Shown piece by piece: positions 1-11,000 of a DNA stretch of 64,000 nt. The number at the start of each line of letters is the position of its first letter. Positions within the stretch are counted from its first letter, which is position 1. Location: contig OW203992.1 of assembly GCA_934047225.1 (NCBI GenBank), positions 12,823,501-12,887,500 on the forward strand. The letters run 5' to 3'. The position numbers were made by a program, and so were the translations under genes. The notes under the pieces were generated by a model, which did no database searches, was not told the origin of the DNA, and saw only the letters and a list, made by a program, of their open reading frames with translations. The DNA is from Ypsolopha sequella (Eukaryota > Arthropoda > Insecta > Lepidoptera > Ypsolophidae).

Positions 1-112
1 TCTCGTAAATAAAAAAAAATAAATAATAATAAAGCCCTAGGGCAAAACAATCGACTTTCTGTTCGGTTTTGATGCATAAAAAGTGGGCCTTTACGAGCAC
101 TTGCATTGAAAA
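1..112 (+). repeat. CCCTAGGGC-family MITE, copy A (cut by window edge)
   Basis: This is the right-hand end of a repeat family seen six times in the window. Diagnostic blocks are AGCCCTAGGGCAAAA, TTCTGTTCGGTTTTGATGC and GTGGGCCTTTACGAGCAC, ending near TTGCATTGAAAA. The left part lies outside the window. Confidence 0.85.
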
Positions 113-179
113 AAAATAACCGTAAGTGGAATTATTTACCATAATGTTTTAAAGGTCGTGTGATGGTATTGTGTGGTGG

Positions 180-235
180 TGGTACGGAACTCTAGTGCGC
201 GAATCTGACTCGCACTTGGGCGGTTTTTTTTTACT
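180..235 (-). repeat. fragment of the CCGGCCAAGTGCGAG repeat family
   Basis: The complement of the element's left end: GGTACGGAACTC, then GACTCGCACTTGGGCGG followed by a T-run. It is truncated. It explains the 76-codon open frame starting at 171, which is not a gene. Confidence 0.6.
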
Positions 236-685
236 TGCATCCCTGACACAAATGCCTGACCCCTGCGCAAATGAAATATTAATCGAAGTTCTGTATTCCC
301 GTTTGTGTACCTATGTTACAATACTAATCACGAAAAAATTACCTTTGTTTTGTCTAAAATTTTGTTTTATGGAGGTAACGAGCATTCTGATTTGCTTTTA
401 ATGTCTACATTTACATTATTTTTACGTTATTGTTTGTTATTTTATTATTAATAGTTTTTATTTATGAAACTGTCAAATTAGAAATGCAAACATGGGAGAT
501 ATGTCAAACATCTTTCCAGTCTATCTGTGATGTGAAATAAATGTTTTTCTGTATTAAATAATATGCAATAATGAATCTAAAGCGCAATTTGATCTTATTT
601 ATTTAAAATTAATAAAAATCCCATCAGCTTTATGGCTCAAAGTTGGTGTAGTTTTGAAGTGGATACTTCGAATCTCGTTTAAGGT

Positions 686-1150
686 GCCTCTTTCCAGCGT
701 CATCCGAAAATTAATATGTTGATTAAGTTATTTCTCTTAAACGGTATGTTTGAACATTATGAAAAATATATATATTGTTAGTTAAAAGAAGAACAACTTA
801 ATTTTAGGAAATTATTCTAGCGTATAAGCAAAATGAAGCTGTTGTTAGACTAAAATTCAGTAAAATTGGTTATTTATCTGAAACCACTAATGGTATTTGT
901 ATGGTTCTTGCATTAAAATTCAAAAAATATATTGTTTTGTATCATTTATAGATCTTTTCCGTCCAACGCGTCCATGTGAAAAGTGTTATTTTCTCCTATT
1001 TTGCGCTATCGGGAGAGACAGCAACGTCGTAATGCATTGCGCGCTGATATGAACGTTATTTCGATATAATATCTGTCGATATTTGTATCGATATGTCCAC
1101 TCAAGGTTATTGGCGACTACCTGCCCCTTAACGGAACTTGTACATCACAT
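686..1150 (+). repeat. dispersed repeat R1a (copies at 20225-20700, 20985-21160, 57838-57990)
   Basis: Long collinear similarity to 20225-20700. Shared blocks include CTTTTAAACGGTATGTT, GAAAAGTATTATTTTCTC and GCGCTGATATGAACGTTATTT. The 20985-21160 and 57838-57990 regions share only the last 150 bp or so (GAAAAGTATTATTTTCTCC, then ACGTTATTTCAATGTCG and a TCGATATT block). It is non-coding and of unknown class. Confidence 0.7.
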
Positions 1151-1758
1151 CTGGGAAGAACTTCTATAACGAAAGAATAAGAATAAGAATTTCTAAGCTA
1201 TTACATTTTCATTATTGGTTATTAGTCATGAATTCGGAACAAAAAATATTTTGAAATTACTAAGTACCTTGCCCTTCTTCTTAGCAAGACTAATCTAATG
1301 GGCGGAGTTAATTATGTATTTATAAATGTAAACTCATTAGTATGTAATAGATTTTACCTATCATTTGAATCGTATTTACATTGCTGCATAAACTAAATAT
1401 ACATTTAATTTAGTTTAGGTACGTTTATTGATAAATAAAATAAATTTCTAAAATATTATTAAAAAGTGTATTATGTGCACCTACTTTACAAAATAAACAA
1501 TTTTAATTTAACCTCGTAGTCGAAGTGTTCCGTCCTCTGTGATTGATATCACACTAGGGCAGATCTAAACTATATAATACCAATATTTGTATCAGTGTCA
1601 ATATTAGTCCATTAGGCCTAGTAAAAAAGGAAAATCTAAATTCTTAAAGATATTTTTTTTAAAACGCGCAGGCAATGATTCAGAATTAGGCTAATGTCAG
1701 TACAACATTGATGAAAATTATTACAATTAAAATTACTTTGAATTATTTTATTCATGCA
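1151..1758. other. intronic A+T-rich stretch
   Basis: I see no exon, RNA gene or clear repeat here. CTTGCCCTTCTTCTTAGCAAGACTAAT (1269-1294) is a small shared block that recurs at 54475-54500, so at least part of it is dispersed repeat. Confidence 0.4.
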
Positions 1759-1794
1759 GACGATGATGATGATGATGATGATGATGATGACAAC

Positions 1795-1829
<35 letters not shown>

Positions 1830-1879
1830 CGATGACGATGATGATGATGATGATCATGATTATGATGATGATGATGATG
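1759..1879 (+). repeat. (GAT)n microsatellite in intron, just before an exon
   Basis: A nearly uninterrupted run of GAT/GAC trinucleotides of about 120 bp. It ends about 40 nt before the splice acceptor at 1917-1918. It creates long poly-Asp and poly-Ile open frames on the two strands that are artefacts of the repeat. Confidence 0.95.
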
Positions 1880-1918
1880 GTGATAATGGTTATCTAGATA
1901 ATTATATTATTTTTCTAG

Positions 1919-2088
1919 GAAAGTGTATCCCGTGATTATTTTGGGTAAAGCATCATTGGGTTGGAATGTGGGCTACATGAAGAAGGAGTGGAGGACTGTG
2001 GCGACACTGGGCGTGGTGCCGTGGACCGCCGAGGTGGCTGCCGTGGCCTGTTGCACGCATCTACTGCTTGGGTTCCCTTGGCTGTGGG
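1919..2088 (+). CDS. NHA antiporter exon (first one visible)
   Basis: The acceptor is TTTTCTAG ending at 1918 and the donor is GTCAGT at 2089, phase 1. It encodes residues 1-56 of the visible product (numbered from Lys1). It starts with KVYPVIILGK and ends GFPWLW, with the next Gly split across the intron. The start matches the NHA region where a membrane helix is followed by an amphipathic loop (here SLGWNVGYMKKEW, 12-24), then a helix carrying a conserved Glu (PWTAEVAAVA, Glu38) and the family signature LLLGFPWLWG. The usual Arg-Ala-Gly-Leu of NHA proteins is Lys-Ala-Ser-Leu here. The exon follows a long GAT microsatellite by about 40 nt. No ATG-initiated coding exon is visible between 1 and 1918, so the N-terminus must lie upstream of the window. 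Confidence 0.88.
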
Positions 2089-5000
2089 GTCAGTTTGTAC
2101 TATTTTCTTTCCCTTGACAATGAAACAACAAATAGAACTTCCATTATTATTTATTAACAATTTTAGATGACAATGAGCTCGTCTCCTGTTTTGAAATATC
2201 AGATATTTTATGGTAACTGATTAATTAGTTATTGCAAAACACAAAAATTTCTGATTTTTTTAAAAATTCCTATATTTACCGAAGTTAGCGATAGGGATAT
2301 TTATCACTTTTAGTATGAAATCGTGTCAGGTGACGTCACGATACATATCGTTAAGCACACTTTGATTGCCAATAACTTCGTAACTTTTTGAGACATCGAA
2401 AAAATAATTCTACTACTGTTTTTAGGTAATTGAATTTTATAAGTCATCATGACGAGCTTATTGGCAAATGCGTTATCTAATCTAAAGTGTATTTTTTTGC
2501 ACGAAGGTCGAAACTGACAGTTCATATAGTGGAAATTGCAACATTCAAAAGTTTGCTATAATGTGAATTAACATTATATCATTGCAGTATAGAAACGCAG
2601 AAAGAAAAGTAAATCTGGATGTGAGGAGCTCTGAACCGGGATTCGAGCCCGGGACTTCTCGCTTATCGCCCGGTAAGCGAGAGGTCCCGGGTTCGAATCC
2701 CGGTTCAGAGCTCCTCGCATCCTGATTTACTTTTCTGTCTGCGTTTCTATACTGTAATGATATAATGTTAATTTATATCTCCTTGCGATGGATAAGTCGC
2801 CAAGTGTTCAAACATAGAAATTAATTTCTGTCATAGTTTCGATAATGTGAATGAGCGGTTTTCCAGACTAACCTTGATCAAGTTTTCAGAGGTAAACATA
2901 GATGGCGTTACCCTACTTTCAAGTGTCAAAAATCAAAGATTATTTTTTAATCTGTGGGGAGCAATATTTTGTGGGCTAAAAAAATTCAAGTCAAGTGTCA
3001 AATCCTACAACAACCTTTACAAAAATATCCTTATTTTGTTGTGTATATATGGTGTTGTTTTCTACTTGATGTTTCATTCAACTTTCAACATGGTCAGCCC
3101 ATGCGTTGTGGCTAATTGTAAAAATATAGGAATACACAGTTTCCCTAAGAATTCACTATGGAAAGAACAATAGATCTTAGCAATAATACATGAATCTATT
3201 GTTGCCAGAAACACATTTATTGACACTTTTAGTACAAGCTGCACGATAGATATCGAGTCGTTCGGTACTACTTTTCTTTTTTAATTTGACTTTGAAAACC
3301 CCTCATTGGCTTATTCCCACTATCTCGAACGGTCGGTTGCCTCTTTTGTGCAAAAATATACTTAAGATGAGCCGTTTTATTTGCAGATGTATGTCACTCG
3401 AAGAATAATAGTGAACTAATAAATAAATGGCAATCTAATATTGTAATATTGTGCTTGAGAAGACATCATGATTGATTAAAGTAGGAAGGTAGGTACATTG
3501 TACTCGTATAAAAAAGTTCATCAATTAGCTCTTAAAAGAGTATGTACACACATATACCTATATAAGCAAAACAATTGTCTGCAATAGCGAACAAATTAAC
3601 CGCATAAAAGATGCCGCACAATAATCGTTGTATAGTTTACACGTTTATTGTACGTAGGCAATAAATAGAATTTGTCACGAGCACCGAGCACAATGGGGTG
3701 CGCGTGATGTGTGTGCGGTACAAAGGAAATTCAATAAAATCTGTTGTGGGGCTCGTATCGCTAGGGATTTGAATGCATTTTCGTCGCTCCAAGTAGTCTA
3801 TTGAAGGCGTTGGGCGCTCCGAGCTCGGCAAGCATTCAGCCGAGGCGGCAGTGGAGTCGGCATCCGAACCAAGCCTCTCGCTACCTGTAATTACACGGAC
3901 CAATTTAGAGAGACGAGCGCCAAACTGGAAAGTCTGAAAACGCTCGAATCACCACTTTTATCACATCATATTCAGCTAACGCCGTCGACGCTCAACTCAA
4001 AGGAAAAGAGCAAGGAAAAAACAGTTTTCACCCAAGAGTGAAAGTGTGGAAACTTTTTGAAGTAAAAAAGCCGTCCCTAAAAAATTCTTTATCGTTCTTC
4101 CGAGTGCATTTCAGGCTGAGACTAGATACGTTACGACTTGTGCTCGCTTAAAACTACGTATAAAACTTGGGCTGAAATGAAAATCTCTTTATTTTGTTCA
4201 CTAGAAAATGACGCCATGTTTTATTAAGTTTCGTCTAGCAGTGATTTTCTTTTAACTGTCGAATGTCCGCACATAAAATCAACGTGCGAGTAAGTCTTGA
4301 TTATTTTAAACGCCACCTTTTCATCATTGCGAGTATCGGCTTCATAGATTGTCGGATGTGTTATTGAAGTGAGGAGCGTAATTCTGAAAACATGACGACA
4401 TATTTATTTATTATATTCACCTGCGCGCTCTTACATGTAACATAATAGGTCTTTACATATGAAATTGCCGAAATTTTCTTACAGATTCACGAGTTCGTAT
4501 TTCCACTATTGGTTTTTTTGTTTGAAAGTTGATTTCAATGTTTATTTCTAAGTATTAAATTTTGTTTTTTTTTTTTGTCAGTTTGATAACCAAAATTGAA
4601 ATTTCAAAAACAGTTTGTCCTAAATGCCATCCATTTACATGATAAGATTCGTAATAATTTTTTACAGCCGACACTTTTGAAAAATTAAATTTATGTTGCT
4701 GTTAGCTTAATTTTGTGTCATTCATACACAAAAGAAATTAAATCATTTGGATTTGTCATTCGTAAAAAAATGCAAAAATGTTAGTACTGAAAATTGAGTT
4801 TCTTTCAAATTCTCTATAGAAAACTGCAATTTCATATGTAAATTAAATGACTAATGTTTATGGACATAACATAGTGTAATATATTCTGTTTTTAAATACC
4901 GTTTTTAAGAAGCCTACATATTTAGAGTACAATATAAATAATACGGAAAATCATTGACATTTTTAAGAAAAGAATTATAGGCCTATGCTATCGTTGTACC

Positions 5001-8000
5001 ACACGATAAGCAGAACTGCGGTTCAAGTCCCGCCTGGCTGGCAATCTAAAGCCTCGTTTACACTTCAGTGATTACGGTAGACCCCAAAACACCATTCACC
5101 TTGGTAATTGTAAATATAGCATGCTTTATTGCACAGCTGAAATGGTAAATAAAGTAGCGATTAAGCCTTAGTTTACATTTGAACAAATTTAGTAGCGAGT
5201 TAACTGGCGTGTTAAAATAAAAAATATAAACATCTCGTTGTTATGATAAAGATAAAGACAAATATTAATTTGCTTAAATTGTGGTACATAAGTTGTTATA
5301 TAAAGGTTATAGTTCAACACAATTTGCCCAAATAGGCATGCAAATTTTAAAAATTAACTTTTAAATTAAGTCTATATAATATTAGAGCAGGTAACGTTCA
5401 GCATAGGTATTCTTAATATTATTACTTATTGAACTCATGTTTATATTATTTTTACATAACAATCTCGTTGGGTCCAAGATCTTTAAACTCTTTATTAGAA
5501 TAAAAACATTTTGCAGTTCTATGTTGTTTCCCATATACGAGTATGATGTATGGATGACGCACAGGAGAAAAATTTAAGGCAAATCCAAATCTTTTCTCAC
5601 AATCGTTTGTTCACAATTATTTTCATTTTGGATCTCTTCTACTGGAACGGCTAATAATTCCCTAATATTTTTACAAACTTGATGACAAATTTCTTCTTCC
5701 ATATTTCATAGTGACAATCACCAACAAGCGTCCTTTGCATAAAATGCAACTTATTCTAAATCCATCCAAAAATCGTTACTTTTATATACTTGACCAATTA
5801 TGACGATTTGACCTGGCAACTATCTACTAAGATAAGCGAAATTCATCGCTTTGTATACTCTAATTATTATTAGAGTGCATTACAAACTAAAAATTAATCA
5901 GAAACAAATTTAAAAACACAAAAATTCAAAAGTAACTATTTACTGTCTCTAAACTCATTCAAATAATTATGTAAACAAGCCTTTAAAGACAGGTTCCGCC
6001 AAACATGCTTTCGCTTTAGGATAATTTAGCATATTAAATCAAAATATTTTAAACAAATAAAATTTGTGTTGATTAGTTGAAACGTTAAACTACATTATGT
6101 ATTTTTCAGATTTGAAAAAAGTATCATAATCATCAAGAAAAATAATCAAAAAGATCACTTAAATCACGGAAAACGTCATTTGGCGTTGGAACTAGTATGA
6201 TTTTTATTACTTTTTATTTCCTTTCGTTATTTTAAAAGAAATACTTAAACAATCAACATTTTTACTGTACAGAAAAATAACGCAAAAAAATGTTTATGTC
6301 TGCGCATTTCTTTTAAAATAACATCCATCAGCCTAGTTCATCCATTGCTGGACATAAGCCTTTCCAGGACTTTGCCACTCCCGGCGGTCATCCTGGAAGA
6401 ATTGCCCATACTCACACACGCTGGGCAGGCGGGTTGGTGAGCGCGGTGCCGGAACCCTCGCACCAGTGACGCCGCTGCCCGTCACCAGTCTGTTCCATAT
6501 AAGGCCCGGCTATTAGGGATGGATATACCGCCATCCATCGGTCCCAGGCACGGTGGGCCTCCTGGATTTTGGCCTGTGAGCTGTCCTCTTACTCTCCCTC
6601 GAATTACTTCGAGGGGGTCTCCAAGTAAGACGGTGGTTCCTTCACAGTCGAGCCCGGCATCAGCTCTACCACCTATAGTTTAAAATAACGAAAGGAATGA
6701 AATATGAAAATATTATTTAAAGAAGGTATTTTGATCTCTTTACGTTAAACAAAAAACCGGCCAAGTGCGAGTTGGACTCGCGCACGAAGGGTTCTGTACC
6801 ATTATCTATAAAAGCAGCAAAAAAAACATGTCTGTTGTATTTTTTGTTCTGTTTTTTAGTTTTTGTTGTTATAGCGGCAACAGAAATACATCTTCTGTGA
6901 AAATTTCAACTGTCTAACTATCACGGTTAATGAGATACAGCCTGGTGACAGACAGACAGACAGACAGACGGACAGACAGACGAACAGACAGATGGACAGC
7001 GGAGTCTTAGTAATAGGGTCCCGTTGGTTACCCTTTGGGTACGGAACCCTAAAAAATGTAATTAGGGGAAAAAAAATATTGTTGCCCCGCTAGATTACGT
7101 TGTATTTTTTTTCTTGATAATTGTGATACTTGTGTCAAATCTGAAAAATACATAATATAATTTAACTTCTTATCTAATTATTCAATATTTATAAATTTTA
7201 TTTTTAAAAATATTTTCGTCTAAAATTGTCCAAACGCGAGGGCATGTTTGGTGGAACCGACCCTTAATACTCTGTGATAACTAAACTCACTATACTTACC
7301 GAAGTGTACATGAGACTCATTATAACTCTGTTAGATCTGCAGTCTGTTTTCAGCTTAACTCTAAAACTACTTGGTTTATTATAGCTAATATACTTGAAGC
7401 TGCGTAATTAAACGAAATACCTATACTCCATTCCAAGAGTCGAAGTATAAGAAAACAAAATACTCGCAGCGGCTAGAGATTAGCGCCACAATAAGCGAAG
7501 ACAACCACTTTACATGAAAGATTTACATGCCGGCGGCGGCGGCGCGGCGATCAACTGCTATGCATTATAATTTTTTAAATAAAAAAAAAAATCATTTTCG
7601 TAGAATATCAGTTTTAATGATTTTGTGATATATATACAAAGAGAATAGAATAAAATTATACATTTATAAAGTTATAAACTTCCAAGTGAACCGACATTAA
7701 TTATGAAAGGTTCTCTCATATTACGATCAGAACGATCAAATCACTAACACACACGTCCGAACACTGTAAGAGCTAAAAAACGTAGTGAAAAAATCCGACA
7801 TGTTAGCCAACCTTAAGAAACACGTTGGCTAATGAAGGTCACGTGCATTAACCAATGAGCTACGAGTATTTTGTTTCCTTATACTTCGACTCTTGGAATG
7901 GCGTATAGAAAACACAAAAAAGAGTTGACTTGAAATTTTCAAAACATCTAATACATGTGCAGGAACAACGTACATGAAACAGTCGTTTTTTTTTGACAGG

Positions 8001-11000
8001 GATCCTCTTGGGCTCAATCTACGCGTCAGTATCCTGCGCAGTCGTGATGCCGTCGGTGACGAAACAGCAGCAAGCCGGCATGCGCACACGCAACTGGCCG
8101 CAGCTCGTCTGTACTGCGGGGGGAATTGATACCGCCCTCAGTGTGGGGGTCTACGGTCTCGTTTACAGCTACATGTTCAGCAATGTAAATGAAACTTATA
8201 AGATTGTCAAAGTGAGTTTAAAATATTATGGACTTTGTTATGTACATCATCGGTCTAACTAAAGCATATCCTGAAAACTACCTATTGCAATCGCAGATAC
8301 AAAAGGGGGGGGGGGGCAATGGTTGCAAATGCCTCTCCTGAGCCACGAACAAAGTACCATCGGTACCCCTAGATAACGTGTACAGAGGTTGAAACACTAC
8401 CAACAGATTGTGTTACCTTATCTTCTTTAATGTAAGTTTGGCTTTTCTGGAAAATTTGTGTTATTTTAAACAATCCCGCATTTTAGATTTACATAAAATA
8501 ACACAACTTTGCTAGAAAAGCTTAACTGACATCGAACTATTGTATGTATATTACATTTGATATCTGTACTTCGCAGATAAATCCTGTGATGGCTTCACTA
8601 GTCCAGTAGATACATAAAAACATAGAAGAATTTACATAACATCCAAAAAGATTCAATTGCACCCATTAAATCAAAATAAACATACATATTTTTAGATTTT
8701 AATGTACTAGAAACAAAGCGCCTTTTGTAAAGAACTTAATGCCGCAAAGATTACAAAAGGCTTTGCGATACTGCACTATGATAAGGTTACGTTTACCTAG
8801 TAATGTTTGCTAACATAAGTCACGAACAATTGCCGGGCACAGCTACTGTATTTGCCCATTTTATCTGTATAGCTTAAATTTATTACAGGAAAATAAAGAT
8901 ATCCTACACGTATTGTAGCGATAAATGTGATAATACAGAGCTGATATAAATTCACCCAACTATTACATACGCATACTCGCTGCTATCTCCCAGAGATGAT
9001 GATGATGATGATGTTGAGGTGAGACGCCTGCTGGGCACAGGCAGATGGTTGGCTCTCCATTTGGAGCTATTCCGTCCAATTCCCATTGCTGGGAGCTTTG
9101 GTATCCTATTGTCCCAGGGGCGTTCCCTCCTCAAATCTTCCGCTACTTATAAATAAATCTTAGTATATCTGAGTACTCAAGATACTTGAGATCTTCCTCC
9201 TTGATGTGGTCATCACCAAGTATCTTCCATAGGCTAGAATATATAAAGCATTCACCTAAGTAGTACTTACTCGTTTCCTCCTCGCCGCAGTGCGGGCTCG
9301 ACGGATCCTCCTGTACCTTCATTATTGACAGATGTATATTCAGCCTATAGTGGCCAGTTAGAATACCTAACAAAATTCCTAGGTTGTCTCTGTCTACCCC
9401 TCTGACAGACACAACAGACTTCCATCTGCTGCGATCCTGACACACCTCTTTTGCCTCTTCCACACCCATCAGTCTAGTCATCCAAGCTCTTCTATTCCGG
9501 CTACTTCTGACATTGTCCTTCTTCAATATGTCGCCAATTCCTACATATCTTCTCTACATGTCCAAACCACCTTAGCATTCCTTTTTCTATTCTAGTCACA
9601 ACATCTTCTTTCAGGCCGCAACGACCTTGTATGTCGATATTTATCACTCTATCATTAAATGTTAAACAAATGCAGTGCTCTCAATTAATTATTAATTAAT
9701 TATTATCATTATTATTATTAATTCTTATTAATTGTTTAGTCTTAATTATTTAATGTTAATTCCTTTAATTACTATGTTCCAGGCGGCACTAACGCTTTTC
9801 GCCGGTGTTGGTCTCGGGGTCACGTGGGGCAGTCTCGCCAAGTTCGTTCCACATCGTGACGACGCCTACGTCACGGAGCTGCGGGTGCTGTTCGTGCTGG
9901 TCGGCGGACTGTTCGGAAACTTCCTTACCTCACTCATAGGATGGGGAGGCACGGGTGAGTTCCTCGGAAACAAGATTGTTAATTGTTTGCTTGCAATTGC
10001 TACACCTTGGATACGAAAAACCACGTTCCGCAATTATCTCTTGAACAGCATAATCCTTAAAATATAAAAAAATATATTTATTTAAACACCAAACCATCCT
10101 AAAAATATATAATAAATTAAAAATTTTACTAATTAAAAACTTCATCTACATATGTATATCGCTGCTACGCTGCAAGGTGCCTAGTACAAAATATAAAATA
10201 AATATACCTTCAAGTTATATATCCAAGACGGGGGTGTAGGTAGGTATCAGAGCACGCTTTTAAATATTTAAACATAAAATGTTTTATCAGGTTTAGCGAT
10301 CTATAAACTTTTTTTATTCGTTTTAGTCCATAAAAGCTTATTTCTAAAGGGATTTTTATTTATTATTTTATTTTGTGCTTTTTTGTGAATATAAGGTTAT
10401 TTTGCTCGTCAAAACCTTTCATTTGATAACCATGTTAAGGGGTATCATGAAGGTGGTAGAAGAAATTTAGTCCGCTATCTTAGGGCGTCCGCCATATTTA
10501 ATTAAGATTGACGTCACGTATTCTCACAGACCCTTAGCCATTAAACATCGTACAAGTGAGAATTTTTCCCGCCACTGCCGGTGTGTTGCGGGGTAATGCG
10601 GAGAGGGTACTAAGCAAGGAAATAGATATGGGATTAGTATGGAATGACATTTCTGTAGTAGTGTAATTTCACTGATGTTTTAGCGAAAAAGGTTTGCCCT
10701 CCTTACGACGCCTAATGGCTCAGTGGTATGTGCGTATTCTGCTAGGCAAACCCTTTCATTTGATAGCCATGTCATGGAAGTGGGGTGGTTTATCTTATCA
10801 TGCATTGTCACCAAAACCAAGCGTGTGTGCAAACTCTCATACCCTGACTGACTAGCTGAACCTTAAAACAAAAGGCTGAACCTGGGAACGTGAAATTCAG
10901 ACTGTAGGTTCCTTGTCTGATGTAGACATCCTCTAAGAAGGGATTTCAGGAAATTCCCAAGAAATGGTGGCTTTTAGGATAGAGCATGTGGGCTGGGAGA

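Larger units (their letters stand above)
2846..5980. other. long intronic stretch with no exon
   Basis: Apart from the open frame at 3637-3903 and a tRNA-like remnant near 4985-5045, I see nothing coding. The sequence is A+T-rich, with T-runs at 4565-4577. No splice-bounded segment with family similarity was found. Confidence 0.4.
5985..7265. mobile_element. inverted-repeat element carrying two later insertions
   Basis: The ends mirror each other: ACAGGTTCCGCCAAACATGC at about 5991-6009 and GCATGTTTGGTGGAACCGACC at 7242-7262. Further inside, CTTTCGTTATTTTAAA (near 6221) mirrors TTTAAAATAACGAAAG (near 6679). Between these arms sit an RTE-type fragment (6318-6676) and a CCGGCCAAG element (6763-7056), both apparently later insertions. 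Confidence 0.5.

Noticed and set aside
1636..1935. Poly-Ile (minus) and poly-Asp (plus) open frames
   Set aside because: They are translations of the GAT microsatellite; no start context, no flanking coding signal.
2847..3173. 108-codon plus-strand open frame in the antiporter intron
   Set aside because: No recognised motif, A+T-rich codon use like the surrounding intron, partly overlapping a repeat block.
7829..8089. 86-codon minus-strand frame opposite an antiporter exon
   Set aside because: Shadow of the real plus-strand exon at 8000-8211.
9930..10145. Minus-strand frame overlapping the end of an antiporter exon
   Set aside because: Shadow frame plus intron; no features of its own.
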